DNA of 64,000 nucleotides from Slackia heliotrinireducens DSM 20476 (GTDB lineage Bacteria; Actinomycetota; Coriobacteriia; Coriobacteriales; Eggerthellaceae), in NCBI RefSeq assembly GCF_000023885.1, contig NC_013165.1, positions 1,984,001 to 2,048,000 on the forward strand, written 5' to 3'. Numbering within the stretch: position 1 is the first letter of the stretch; each line of letters opens with the position of its first letter. Both the position numbers and the translations under genes were made by a program. This document shows, piece after piece, positions 1 through 10,112 of the stretch. Under the pieces are notes generated by a model. That model saw only the letters and a list, made by a program, of their open reading frames with translations, was not told the DNA's origin and did no database searches.

Positions 1-203
1 TGTAATATTCAAAGGCCCTGCGTAACAAACCGGTGTCAGCTTGCCGTGCACCAGGCCTCCCTCGGACACCTTTAAACCGAAGCACATGCATCGATAAGGA
101 CCGATAGCGCTTTAGTGTGTAAAAGTGGTGATTCGAAAAAACACATCCAACGCTTTATGAAAAACGGTATCATGGCTCTATAGTTTTTAAAGGAGGCCAA
201 CAC
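1..203. other. Leading intergenic stretch
   Basis: No convincing gene is seen. A reading frame on the minus strand here continues through the XRE-cupin gene and is its antisense shadow. The last 15 bases hold a good ribosome binding site (AAAGGAGG at about 189-196) for the gene starting at 204. Confidence 0.6.
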
Positions 204-806
204 ATGGAGATCACCAACATCAAGCAAGCCGCAGATCGCATCCGTGCGCTCCGCGAGGATCTTGGTCTGTCCATGCAGGAAATGGCAACTGCCACGGGCC
301 GCACCCTTGCCGAATACGCGGCGCAGGAATCGGGAGAAACGGATCTTTCCTTCACGTTCCTGCACAAATGCGCAAAGGAACTGGGCGTTGACGTCGTCGA
401 GTTGCTGACGGGCGAAACGCCGCACCTGACCGGATGCTCCCTCGTTCGCAAGAGCGAAGGCCTTTCCATCCAGCGCAAGGGTAGCTTCGAATACCTGCAT
501 AAGGCACCGAACCTCAGGCACCGCCTGGCTGAACCGTTCCTGGTTACCCAACCCTACGAGGAGGAAGAGCAGGGCAAGCCCATCCACCTCTCCTATCATG
601 AGGGCCAGGAGCTCGACTACATCATCTCCGGCCGCATGCGCTTCGCATACGAAGACGGCGGCGATGTCGCCATCGAAGAACTCGGTCCCGGCGACCTTCT
701 CATGTACGACTCCGGCAAAGGCCACGGCATGATTGCCATCGAAGGCGAGCCAGTCGTATTCCTCGCTATCGTAATGAAGCCCGAAGGGAACGCAGGCATT
801 ATCTAG
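204..806 (+). CDS. XRE-family transcriptional regulator with cupin domain
   Basis: A 200-residue two-domain regulator. Residues about 8-65 form an XRE/Cro-type helix-turn-helix (IRALREDLGLSMQEMA at the start). Residues about 110-195 form a small cupin barrel (HEGQELDYIISG, then a GDLLMYDSGKGHGM segment), which in this family senses a small ligand. The ATG at 204 follows AAAGGAGG. It lies in front of an acyl-CoA synthetase and a 2-oxoacid:ferredoxin oxidoreductase in the same direction, so it probably controls that operon in response to an organic acid or amino acid derivative. Family assignment is firm; ligand and targets are inferred. Confidence 0.9.
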   Translation: MEITNIKQAADRIRALREDLGLSMQEMATATGRTLAEYAAQESGETDLSFTFLHKCAKELGVDVVELLTGETPHLTGCSLVRKSEGLSIQRKGSFEYLHKAPNLRHRLAEPFLVTQPYEEEEQGKPIHLSYHEGQELDYIISGRMRFAYEDGGDVAIEELGPGDLLMYDSGKGHGMIAIEGEPVVFLAIVMKPEGNAGII

Positions 807-836
807 GCGCCGCGCTTGTTATTTTGCGTCGGCGCC
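806..836 (+). terminator. Strong hairpin after the regulator gene
   Basis: GGCGCCG-CGC, a 10-nt loop, then GCG-T-CGGCGCC gives a ten-base-pair stem with one bulged T, starting inside the stop codon of the upstream gene. No T-run follows, so it may be a processing or attenuation hairpin rather than a full terminator. Confidence 0.45.
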
Positions 837-935
837 GAAACACAGCACCCCTGACCACGCTTTTAGAGGCGTGGCAGTTGGTGTGTTGTGCCCATGCCCG
901 CTAACAACCCTCTCATTACGAAAGAAAACAAAACC

Positions 936-2705
936 ATGCTGAATCTGAATGAACGTTACCTTACTGAACGCTACGACAAACTCGATCGCGTAAGGAAAAT
1001 CACCGCGCAGTGGCCCGAGAACTTCAACTTCGGCTACGACATCGTCGACGAAATCGCCGGCCACGAGCCCGGCCGTCGCGCCATGGTCTGGTGCAACCCC
1101 GAAGGCGAAGAGCACACCTTCACCTTCGGCGACATGAAGAAGTGGTCCGACAAGACGGCGAATTTCTTCACCGACCACGGCCTGAAGCGCGGCGATTACG
1201 TGATGGTCATCCTGCGCCGCCACTACCAGTTCTGGTTCACGGCTCTGGCCCTTGCGAAAATCGGATGCGTCATGGTCCCGGCAACGTTCATGCTGAAGGA
1301 ACACGACCTTAAATACCGTTTGGACGGCGCCTCCATCAAAGCCATCGTGGCAACCGATGTGGGAGACATCGCCGACATCATCGACAATACCGTGCCTGAA
1401 TGTCCCAGCGTTGAGAAGCTCTTCCTGGTGGCAGGCGGCGGCGGTGGCAAAACGCCTTTGGACGAGATGGGCGACCCCATCTGCGACACGCCCATCGGCA
1501 GGCACCTCAGCGGCCCCGACAAGGTTTGCACCCTGCCCGCCCAGCGCGAGGGGTGGATCGACTTCAACACCGGCGTCCGCGAAGCCGACGACGAGTTCGC
1601 CCGCCGCGACACGCTGGCCGCCGACCCCATGCTGATGTACTTCTCCAGCGGCACGTCCGGCAACCCCAAGATGGTGCTGCACGATTCGTCCTACGCCATC
1701 GCACACATCGTCACCGCCAAGCATTGGCACAACGTGCGTCCCCACGGCGTCCACTTCACCATCGCAGACACCGGCTGGGGCAAGGCCGTCTGGGGCAAGT
1801 TCTACGGCCAGTGGATCATGGAGTCCTGCGTGTTCACCTACGACTTCGACCGCTTCCACGCCGAAGAGATCCTGGGGCTCATCGCCCGCTACCGCATCAC
1901 CACGCTGTGCTGCCCGCCCACGATGTACCGCCTGATGATGGAAGCCGACTTCGACAAGTACGACCTGTCGTCGCTGGAATACTCCACCACCGCAGGCGAG
2001 GCCCTCAACCCCGACCTGTTCGCATTCTGGAAAGAGAAGACGGGTCTTACCATCTTCGAGGGATTCGGCCAGACCGAAACCCCGCTCACCGTGGCAAACC
2101 TGACCAACTCGGTGCCGAAGCCCGGCTCCATGGGTCGTCCGAGCCCGCTGTACACGGTGGAGATCAAGCGCGAAGACGGCTCCCGCTGCAAGACCGGCGA
2201 GACCGGTGAGATCTGCATCAAGATGGACCCGCGCCCTGCAGGCATCATGATGGAGTACTACCGCAATCCCGAAAAGACCGCCGAGGCCATTCATGACGGC
2301 TGGTACCACACCGGCGACACCGCCTGGTGCGACGAGCACGGCCTGTTTTGGTACGTCGGTCGCAACGACGACGTCATCAAATCCAGCGGCTACCGCATCG
2401 GCCCCTTCGAGATCGAGAGCGTCATGCTCGAACATGATGCCGTTCGCGAATGCGCCGTCACCGGCGTGCCCGATCCGCTCCGCGGCTTCGCCGTCAAGGC
2501 GACCGTGGTGCTGGCCGACGGCTTCAAGGGCAGCGACGCCCTTACCGCCGAGCTGCAGCGTTGGGTCAAGCGCAACACCGCTCCTTACAAATACCCGCGC
2601 ATCATCGAGTACGTGGACGAGCTGCCGCGCACGGTCAACGGCAAGATCCGCCGCGTGGCCATCCGCCAGAACGATGCCGAGAAGAACATCGACGGATTGG
2701 TGTAA
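936..2705 (+). CDS. AMP-forming acyl-CoA synthetase (medium-chain/aryl type)
   Basis: Adenylate-forming enzyme of 589 residues that would activate a carboxylic acid with ATP and CoA. The A3 phosphate-binding motif YFSSGTSGNPK lies near residue 232, the A5-like GFGQTE segment is mid-protein, the hinge GRNDDVIKSSGYRI is near 474, and the catalytic lysine motif TVNGK is near 568. The length and the ERY-YD N-terminus resemble medium-chain acyl-CoA/acetyl-CoA synthetase-like proteins. A GTG at 888 would add 16 residues, but the ATG at 936 gives the more family-like N-terminus. It overlaps the next gene by one base. With korDABC downstream it may interconvert the free acid and the acyl-CoA made or used by the oxidoreductase. 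The substrate cannot be read from sequence. Confidence 0.88.
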   Translation: MLNLNERYLTERYDKLDRVRKITAQWPENFNFGYDIVDEIAGHEPGRRAMVWCNPEGEEHTFTFGDMKKWSDKTANFFTDHGLKRGDYVMVILRRHYQFWFTALALAKIGCVMVPATFMLKEHDLKYRLDGASIKAIVATDVGDIADIIDNTVPECPSVEKLFLVAGGGGGKTPLDEMGDPICDTPIGRHLSGPDKVCTLPAQREGWIDFNTGVREADDEFARRDTLAADPMLMYFSSGTSGNPKMVLHDSSYAIAHIVTAKHWHNVRPHGVHFTIADTGWGKAVWGKFYGQWIMESCVFTYDFDRFHAEEILGLIARYRITTLCCPPTMYRLMMEADFDKYDLSSLEYSTTAGEALNPDLFAFWKEKTGLTIFEGFGQTETPLTVANLTNSVPKPGSMGRPSPLYTVEIKREDGSRCKTGETGEICIKMDPRPAGIMMEYYRNPEKTAEAIHDGWYHTGDTAWCDEHGLFWYVGRNDDVIKSSGYRIGPFEIESVMLEHDAVRECAVTGVPDPLRGFAVKATVVLADGFKGSDALTAELQRWVKRNTAPYKYPRIIEYVDELPRTVNGKIRRVAIRQNDAEKNIDGLV

Positions 2706-3400
2706 TGGCGAATATTCCGGAAACATTGCTGCAGGCTGTCAAGCCGATTACCGTCATCGTCGGTCACTACGGCGTAGGCAAGACCAACTTCTCGCTGAAC
2801 CTTGCTCTGGACCTGGTCCAGAGCGGGCGTTCGGTGACGTTGGTCGACCTGGACGTGGTGAACCCCTACTTCCGCGCGACGGAAAGCCGAACGCTTCTGG
2901 AGGAACACGGCGTCAATCTCATCGCCCCCGTGTTCGCCGAGGCCGGCTCGAGCCTTGACGTCCCGAGCCTGACCGGCAAGATAATCCCGGCCATCAACCG
3001 AGCCGGCGAGGACCACATCGTGCTGTTGGACGTGGGCGGCGACGACGCAGGCGCCACGGCCCTCGGCCGCTTCTCCCGAAACATCGCCGAGCGTGACCAC
3101 GCCGTCTTCTATGTGCTTAACAAGTTCAGGAACCTGGTCCAGAATCCGGCAGACGCCGTGGAGAACCTGCGCGAAGTGGAGGCCGCGGCCCGCCTGAAAG
3201 CCACGGCGTTGGTCAACAACTCGCATCTCAAGGCGTCGACGACCGCCGAGACCATCGCGGAGGGCATCGCATATGCCCAAGAAGTAGCAAACCAGGCGAT
3301 GCTTCCCCTGGTTTGCACGACCGCTTCTCCGAATGTCGACATATCTGCGGTAGAAAACAGGTATTCTGTCAAGATGTATGTTCGCACTCCATGGGAGTAA
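2705..3400 (+). CDS. ParA/MinD-like P-loop ATPase
   Basis: A 231-residue SIMIBI-class ATPase. The deviant Walker A motif GHYGVGKTNFS lies near residue 21, followed by VTLVDLDVVNPYFR, typical of MinD/ParA/CooC-like proteins, and LLDVGGDDAG as the Walker B region. Its ATG overlaps the TAA of the acyl-CoA synthetase (TAATG), implying translational coupling. In this position it could help metallocentre assembly or insertion for the ferredoxin-dependent enzyme downstream, by analogy with CooC, but nothing in the sequence proves this. There is no membrane segment or DNA-binding domain. Confidence 0.85.
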   Translation: MANIPETLLQAVKPITVIVGHYGVGKTNFSLNLALDLVQSGRSVTLVDLDVVNPYFRATESRTLLEEHGVNLIAPVFAEAGSSLDVPSLTGKIIPAINRAGEDHIVLLDVGGDDAGATALGRFSRNIAERDHAVFYVLNKFRNLVQNPADAVENLREVEAAARLKATALVNNSHLKASTTAETIAEGIAYAQEVANQAMLPLVCTTASPNVDISAVENRYSVKMYVRTPWE

Positions 3401-3401
3401 A

Positions 3402-3450
3402 GCGATCGGGCAAGGCATCCCACCGGCGTCGCAAGGCGTCGTCCGATCGC
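3402..3450 (+). other. Hairpin in the spacer before korD
   Basis: GCGATCGG (3402-3409) and CCGATCGC (3443-3450) form a perfect eight-base stem with a 33-base loop inside the 93-bp gap between the ATPase and korD. It could be an mRNA processing or stability element that sets the ratio of the two halves of the operon. Confidence 0.35.
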
Positions 3451-3493
3451 CTGCTTTCAGGAATGCCGAAGATTACCGTCAAAGGGGAACCAT

Positions 3494-3700
3494 ATGGCAA
3501 GAATAGAAGTTGATGAGTTCTTCTGCAAGGGCTGCGGGCTCTGCACCACCGTGTGCCCCATGCACATCGTAGAACTCGATGCCACTCGCATCACCGACAA
3601 GGGGTACCACCCGGCGCACTGCACCGACCAGGAGCGCTGCACCGGTTGCGCCACATGCGCAACCATGTGCCCCGACGTTGCAATTAAGGTTTGGAGGTGA
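3494..3700 (+). CDS. korD: 2-oxoacid:ferredoxin oxidoreductase, delta (ferredoxin) subunit
   Basis: A 68-residue protein with two [4Fe-4S] binding motifs: CKGCGLCTTVCP near residues 11-22 and CTGCATCATMCP near 49-60. It is the small ferredoxin subunit that carries electrons out of the oxidoreductase complex. The ribosome binding site AAAGGGG precedes the ATG. It is immediately followed by the alpha, beta and gamma subunit genes in the D-A-B-C order common for four-subunit KOR/VOR complexes. Whether the substrate is 2-oxoglutarate, a branched-chain or an aromatic 2-oxoacid is not decided by this subunit. Confidence 0.92.
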   Translation: MARIEVDEFFCKGCGLCTTVCPMHIVELDATRITDKGYHPAHCTDQERCTGCATCATMCPDVAIKVWR

Positions 3701-3704
3701 TCTG

Positions 3705-4769
<1,065 letters not shown>

Positions 4770-4771
4770 CG

Positions 4772-5676
<905 letters not shown>

Positions 5677-5677
<1 letters not shown>

Positions 5678-6210
5678 TGGAAGAGATGCGCGTCGTTTTG
5701 GCCGGCTTCGGCGGCCAGGGCCTGCTGTTTGCAGGCAAGGTCATGGCCCATGCGGCCCTGATCGACAACCACGAGGTCTCGTGGCTGCCATCCTACGGCC
5801 CCGAAATGCGTGGCGGCACCGCCAACTGCTCCGTCATCATCTCCGACGACCCCATCGGGTCTCCCCTGGTGACCGATCCCACCGTGCTGATCGCCATGAA
5901 CCAGCCCAGCGTGGATAAGTTCATCGACGAGGTCGTCCCCGGCGGCATCGTGCTTATCGACGAGTCGCTGGTGAACCATGTTCCCGAGCGTGACGACGTC
6001 AAGATCTTCACGCTGAACGCCACCAAGATGGCCGAAGAGGCGGGGCTGAAAGGCCTGGCCAACATCGTGCTGGTGGGCAAACTGTTCGCCGAAACCAGCT
6101 TCTGCTCTGCGGAAACCCTGGAGGAAGCCATCCGCCACGTGGTTCCCGCCCGCAAAGCGGCATACGTTCAGAAGAACATCGACGCCGTCAAGCTGGGCGC
6201 CCAGGCGTAA
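5677..6210 (+). CDS. korC: 2-oxoacid:ferredoxin oxidoreductase, gamma subunit
   Basis: A 177-residue gamma subunit. The N-terminus VVLAGFGGQGLLFAGKVMAHA and the following SYGPEMRGGTANCSVIISD are hallmark KorC/PorG segments. It completes a heterotetramer with KorD, KorA and KorB. Its ATG overlaps the korB stop codon, and a clear intrinsic terminator follows 25 bases after its stop, marking the operon end. Confidence 0.94.
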
Positions 6211-6234
6211 TAGGAACCACCCGAAGCGTAATCG

Positions 6235-6263
6235 AAAGGCAGGTCGCACGACCTGCCTTTTTT
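6235..6263 (+). terminator. Rho-independent terminator of the kor operon
   Basis: GGCAGGTCG (6238-6246), a three-base loop, then GACCTGCC and six T residues. It follows korC by 25 bases and is a textbook intrinsic terminator. Confidence 0.92.
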
Positions 6264-6351
6264 CGTCCTGCCGCTACCCCGCCCATTGCCCAATGGCCAG
6301 GCAACGCCTCCTTTACCATGGTTGCAGCACACAACCGACGAAAGGACGACC

Positions 6352-6726
6352 ATGGGAATCCTCGGAAGCTTTTTGGCAGCAAAATCGGGCAGCAACGCAG
6401 GCGACCACTTCGACGTGTTCTACAGGCGGACCTTCGGCGAGCCCATGTCCGCCGAAGCCAAACAGGCCATCAGCTCGGCCGTAACCGTCATCCAATCCCA
6501 TATCGGAACAGGCAGGCGTGGCGAGCAATACGGCGCAGAGATGCTTTCTGACTGCATCGACTCGTATGTCCGCGCAGTTGGCAGCAACGAGGACAAGCGA
6601 AGCTCCGGCATTATGTACCTCATGGGAATCTGCACGAATTCCAACAACCAGGTTTTGCGCGGCTACGACTGGGCGGCGCAAGTCATCATGCTGAAGGCGG
6701 CCCAATACTGCCCCAGCCTTTTCTGA
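6352..6726 (+). CDS. Hypothetical protein, 124 residues
   Basis: Not recognised. The ATG at 6352 is preceded by GAAAGGACGACC, so the 22-residue in-frame extension upstream is probably not translated. The product (MGILGSFLAAKSG at the N-terminus) is a small soluble protein with predicted helices, FDVFYRRTFGEPM and a glycine-rich TGRRGEQYGAEML stretch, and no membrane segment. It stands alone between two terminators, so it is monocistronic. Confidence 0.7.
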   Translation: MGILGSFLAAKSGSNAGDHFDVFYRRTFGEPMSAEAKQAISSAVTVIQSHIGTGRRGEQYGAEMLSDCIDSYVRAVGSNEDKRSSGIMYLMGICTNSNNQVLRGYDWAAQVIMLKAAQYCPSLF

Positions 6727-6734
6727 TGTTGAAG

Positions 6735-6774
6735 CGCGGATTCGCTTGCTCCGTCTGACGAATCCGCGAGTTTT
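6735..6774 (+). terminator. Terminator after the 124-residue gene
   Basis: CGCGGATTCG (6735-6744) pairs with CGAATCCGCG (6759-6768) across a 14-base loop and is followed by GAGTTTT. Confidence 0.75.
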
Positions 6775-6910
6775 CGCAACGTTGTAGAAGCGACTTCTCC
6801 AGTGTGCGCGTGGCAGTGACTCTGATTCGTAAAATGATTATTTATCATGGCGAAAAGATATATAACGTCATGTGGAAACGTTTAACAATGCCGGCTAGCA
6901 CTTGCAAATG

Positions 6911-6932
6911 AAAAGGGCTTTCGTTGCCCTTT
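6911..6932 (-). terminator. Terminator of the minus-strand small-gene unit
   Basis: Read on the minus strand: AAAGGGC, a seven-base loop, GCCCTTTT. It lies just downstream of the small membrane protein gene that ends at 6943. Confidence 0.75.
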
Positions 6933-6942
6933 AGGCAATTGC

Positions 6943-7179
6943 TTACCGAACAATAGCAAGGATCACGTTGGCGATAGTGGCCCCAAGCATTACTGTGGTC
7001 ATGGCCGTTATCCATTTGGTGCATTTCAGCATAGACTCGTTTATCCGCCCAGATTCACGCCTTGCAAGTTCGTCAAGGTAATAACTAACGCCCACCGATG
7101 TTGTTCTCGCATGATTGTCGTGTCGAGCAATCAGTTCCTCGTCGCTAAGTTCCTTCAACTCGCTATAAGAAGAACTCAT
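6943..7179 (-). CDS. Small hypothetical protein with C-terminal membrane segment
   Basis: A 78-residue protein not assigned to a named family. The N-terminal two-thirds is hydrophilic (ELKELSDEELIARHDNHAR), and residues about 54-77 form one hydrophobic helix (ITAMTTVMLGATIANVILAIV). It is the last gene of an AT-rich minus-strand group behind the type I restriction system, which suggests it arrived with that accessory DNA. Function unknown. Confidence 0.6.
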   Translation of the reverse strand: MSSSYSELKELSDEELIARHDNHARTTSVGVSYYLDELARRESGRINESMLKCTKWITAMTTVMLGATIANVILAIVR

Positions 7180-7243
7180 GATACCTGCGCTTTCACGATA
7201 TGAACCTCGCTCGTCATTATCGAATCGTTTTATCCTTCGGGCC

Positions 7244-8062
7244 TTAAATGTTGAGCTCTCTTGCGCAAACTCGTGTCAGCTGGTCGCTCCTTTTAGTAAG
7301 CAACAGCTTTAGTTCCTCTTCGGTGATACTCCCATACCGCGCAGGAGTGAAACGCGGATTTATCGTCATCGGGGTATAGCCCAAATCGTTCTTGAGCTGA
7401 TTTGGGGGAACCGTATATTTGTTGCGATTCGGCGATTTCTCAAGATCGTTCAAATTGTCCGGATTAAACCACGAGAGCTCAACGAGCGTTTCCGAAAAGC
7501 TGAGCTCATTGAAGCAATTTGCATAAACAACCATCACGGCAATAATCACGCCGGAAAAGGGCTCTTCATGCCCGCCATTTTGAAGCCTTTGAATATTCTT
7601 TTTGTGCGTGATAGATAGATCATTCAGAATGGCTTCTATCTCCGCGGTCTCAAATACAATAGAAAAACTTGTTTCATCCCCGCCTTTAAGCCCTGCAATC
7701 AACTCAGAATCATGACTGGCAGCCACAGCCTTGTTCGAATCGGTTCCGTTCTGAAGCCTCGCCTCGCCAAAACAATAGATGGAAAGCGCGGGGTCCTGAC
7801 CGTAGTTTGTAATAGAACAATTAAAGCTAAGCTGTCTTCTTCCGCGCTCGTTAAACACCTCCGACAAATGCCCCGAATCGTATTCGACGACAAGCTGAGG
7901 CAACGAACTCTTCCTCACCGCAAGAAGAGTGGCTTCGACTTGCTTTTTCGTCTGGAGAACGTAAATTGTCGTCACGATCAGGAGCAGAAAAGCGACCAGA
8001 AAGGAAAGAATCCCTGAGAAATCTCTGTTGACGATAGATAGAAACTCAAAAATATCCTGCAT
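7244..8062 (-). CDS. Hypothetical membrane-anchored protein
   Basis: A 272-residue protein with one strong N-terminal transmembrane helix (residues about 14-36, GILSFLVAFLLLIVTTIYVL), then a long soluble region with no motif I recognise. It starts at an ATG behind GGGGGATT. Base composition is clearly more AT-rich than the flanking kor and hsdM genes. It sits between small unknown genes and the hsdRMS operon, so an accessory or defence role is possible. I cannot name a function. Confidence 0.65.
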   Translation of the reverse strand: MQDIFEFLSIVNRDFSGILSFLVAFLLLIVTTIYVLQTKKQVEATLLAVRKSSLPQLVVEYDSGHLSEVFNERGRRQLSFNCSITNYGQDPALSIYCFGEARLQNGTDSNKAVAASHDSELIAGLKGGDETSFSIVFETAEIEAILNDLSITHKKNIQRLQNGGHEEPFSGVIIAVMVVYANCFNELSFSETLVELSWFNPDNLNDLEKSPNRNKYTVPPNQLKNDLGYTPMTINPRFTPARYGSITEEELKLLLTKRSDQLTRVCARELNI

Positions 8063-8252
8063 AATCCCCCGTTAACAGACATCCAAAGATTCAAAAGATT
8101 GTCATTTATATCGCTATTATAATCATTTGTTTCATTTTTATAATGCCCTCACAGGAGCATAGCTAGCGTCTTGTTCTCAGATATAGCAGATATACATACG
8201 GAGCCGTTCGATTTGCATCAATCATGTAATAGATAGGCAAGACCGAGTTTAT

Positions 8253-8849
8253 TTATTTCTTTCCAATTGAATATTTGGCGGCGTAGTACTGCTCAAGTTG
8301 CGGCATATGCTTATGGCTATCCCAATCGACAATCTGCGTAAAACCATGATGCGGCTCGAGTGTAACTTCTGATATATAGGCATCAACCACAAAGAGGGCG
8401 CCGACTAGCTCTAATGCGGTTTTCAGATTGGCCGACTCATAATACTCAGCCCTCTTATGCTTGATATTGTTATAGCTCGCCCACCAATCGAAAACGCAGT
8501 TTGGACCATCTTTTAGTGAAGCCCATGGAGTCAGCACAATCTCTGAACGCAAGAATTTGACACTTGCGGTGGCGAATTGATCCTGCGCATACTCAATGAG
8601 CATGTACTTGAAGTGACACATGTTCGGCTGATTGTTGGTGGCCGCGTCATTCTCTGGGCACATGGCAAGGGCCAGGCTTTTCAGCGCAACATCCAACTCA
8701 CTACCAGCTGAAAGAATCAGTTGCACCAGCCTGGGTCCATATGCAGAGTAGTTGTTTTCACTTAGTTCTAGCGTTTCCGCAATGGCAATCAAATCCTTTT
8801 CGAGGAGTAGGAAGTAATCCCAATGTAGTTGAGCTGCGCTTTTCATCAT
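8253..8849 (-). CDS. Hypothetical protein downstream of hsdS
   Basis: A 198-residue soluble protein not recognised by family. It starts at the ATG at 8849 (a second ATG follows directly) behind GGGAG, 12 bases after the hsdS stop, so it is probably co-transcribed with the restriction system. The N-terminus (AAQLHWDYFLLLEKDLIAIAETLELSENN) and the KDGPNCVFDWWASYNNIKHKR region suggest an alpha-helical protein of the HEPN-like or AbiV-like kind, but this is only an impression. Low GC content argues for horizontal acquisition. Confidence 0.65.
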   Translation of the reverse strand: MMKSAAQLHWDYFLLLEKDLIAIAETLELSENNYSAYGPRLVQLILSAGSELDVALKSLALAMCPENDAATNNQPNMCHFKYMLIEYAQDQFATASVKFLRSEIVLTPWASLKDGPNCVFDWWASYNNIKHKRAEYYESANLKTALELVGALFVVDAYISEVTLEPHHGFTQIVDWDSHKHMPQLEQYYAAKYSIGKK

Positions 8850-8861
8850 GTAGCTCCCAAA

Positions 8862-10112
8862 CTAAAAAACCGCAATCTCCGACATATCAATCTCGCCTGA
8901 CATGAGTTTTGGCAACAGCGTATCACGAAGGTCGGTCAGTTTCCTGTTTTGGGCATTGTTGGATTCGATGGCGTGGACAATCGGAACGATCAAATCCTCA
9001 TACTCGATTCTTCTTTCCCCGATAAGCATTGGCACTGGCAGGGACTTCAGTGTTGTTAGACTTAGATTTGCCTGAACAGCCTGCTGCACGCGGCGGGAGT
9101 AATAGTCATTTTGCCAACCGCTTATGAAATATGATAGAAGCACTTCAGGAGCTATTTTTTCTACGTCTGGACGAATTATTCCAACAGCTTGATTAGTGTT
9201 TGCTGGCAGTATTTCGGGAACCGCCATAGCAAAGCGACCGAGCGTCCCCGCAATCGTAAATAACAAATCGCGATTCTCGATAATCGAGCGTTTCAGCGCA
9301 ATGTTTGTTTCATCGTCGATATGGGCAAACTTGCTGTAATCAAATGAATGGTCATCCAGGATGCTTTCCCCTTTTATGTAGTTAATACCATGTTCAGTGA
9401 ATCTATATCCAAGTGTTGTCGGCGTTGTGCCTTTCGTAATTGTTTTCGTCAAATCTTTAAGCGGCACTAGCCGTATTGAGGACGGTATTCTTCCGATTTC
9501 GCTTTCAACGTATGGCTCACCCGTAAAGGGCGCAAAGTCAACAAACCAGTGAGAGAAAAGAGCCCTGATACTCTCAGCCAAATAATCATTTGTGCAACTG
9601 TTGCTATGAATGGCATGAATGAGGGGGTCTGCGATTTGCGTAATGCGCTGTCTTGTCAAAACATCAGGCCAGTAGATTTCCATGTCTAAAAGTTGATCGG
9701 TATTGATTTTGCCCGCACCTATCCCGGTTACATCAAGCATCTTAGAAAACACCGGCCTTTGCGCAACTAGCCAGTGATATATGTATCGAGCGTCATCGGG
9801 TTTCTTGGCCTGTAGGCACTTTATGTCTTGATTAAAGGCAACTGGGCTCTCCACCCAGATAACTGGAATGCGTGAGAATAAGCCACTTCCGCGTGTAAGA
9901 AAGAGCATCGTGCCCTTCTCAGCTAGCCTGCTTCCCGAGGCAAGCCCTTTATCGGTTATATACAGCACACCGCTGTTAATGCTGTCGGCGTCCATGGACT
10001 TCGCGCTAACCCATGGGATATCGCCACCCCAGTACTCATGATTCTTCTTCGATGGCGTGCCACCGGAGAACAAATCGACAACGTCCCCAAGACTCACGAC
10101 ATTAGAACCCAT
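8862..10112 (-). CDS. hsdS: Type I restriction-modification specificity subunit HsdS
   Basis: A 416-residue specificity subunit that determines which bipartite DNA site the methylase/nuclease recognises. Two target-recognition domains are visible: the first opens VSLGDVVDLFSGGTPSK with YWGGDIPWVSAKSM, the second opens RLVPLKDLTKTITKGTTP with GINYIKGESI. Each is followed by a helical conserved region, ending with LRDTLLPKLMSGEIDMSE. The start is placed at the ATG at 10112, which overlaps the hsdM end by 11 bases; a longer in-frame N-terminus has no support. It is markedly more AT-rich than hsdM and hsdR, as expected for a specificity gene exchanged by recombination. Confidence 0.93.
   Translation of the reverse strand: MGSNVVSLGDVVDLFSGGTPSKKNHEYWGGDIPWVSAKSMDADSINSGVLYITDKGLASGSRLAEKGTMLFLTRGSGLFSRIPVIWVESPVAFNQDIKCLQAKKPDDARYIYHWLVAQRPVFSKMLDVTGIGAGKINTDQLLDMEIYWPDVLTRQRITQIADPLIHAIHSNSCTNDYLAESIRALFSHWFVDFAPFTGEPYVESEIGRIPSSIRLVPLKDLTKTITKGTTPTTLGYRFTEHGINYIKGESILDDHSFDYSKFAHIDDETNIALKRSIIENRDLLFTIAGTLGRFAMAVPEILPANTNQAVGIIRPDVEKIAPEVLLSYFISGWQNDYYSRRVQQAVQANLSLTTLKSLPVPMLIGERRIEYEDLIVPIVHAIESNNAQNRKLTDLRDTLLPKLMSGEIDMSEIAVF

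Noticed and set aside
819-2726. 635-residue open frame on the minus strand
   Set aside because: It lies entirely opposite the acyl-CoA synthetase and has the repetitive Val/Gly/Asp/His composition of antisense frames in GC-rich DNA.
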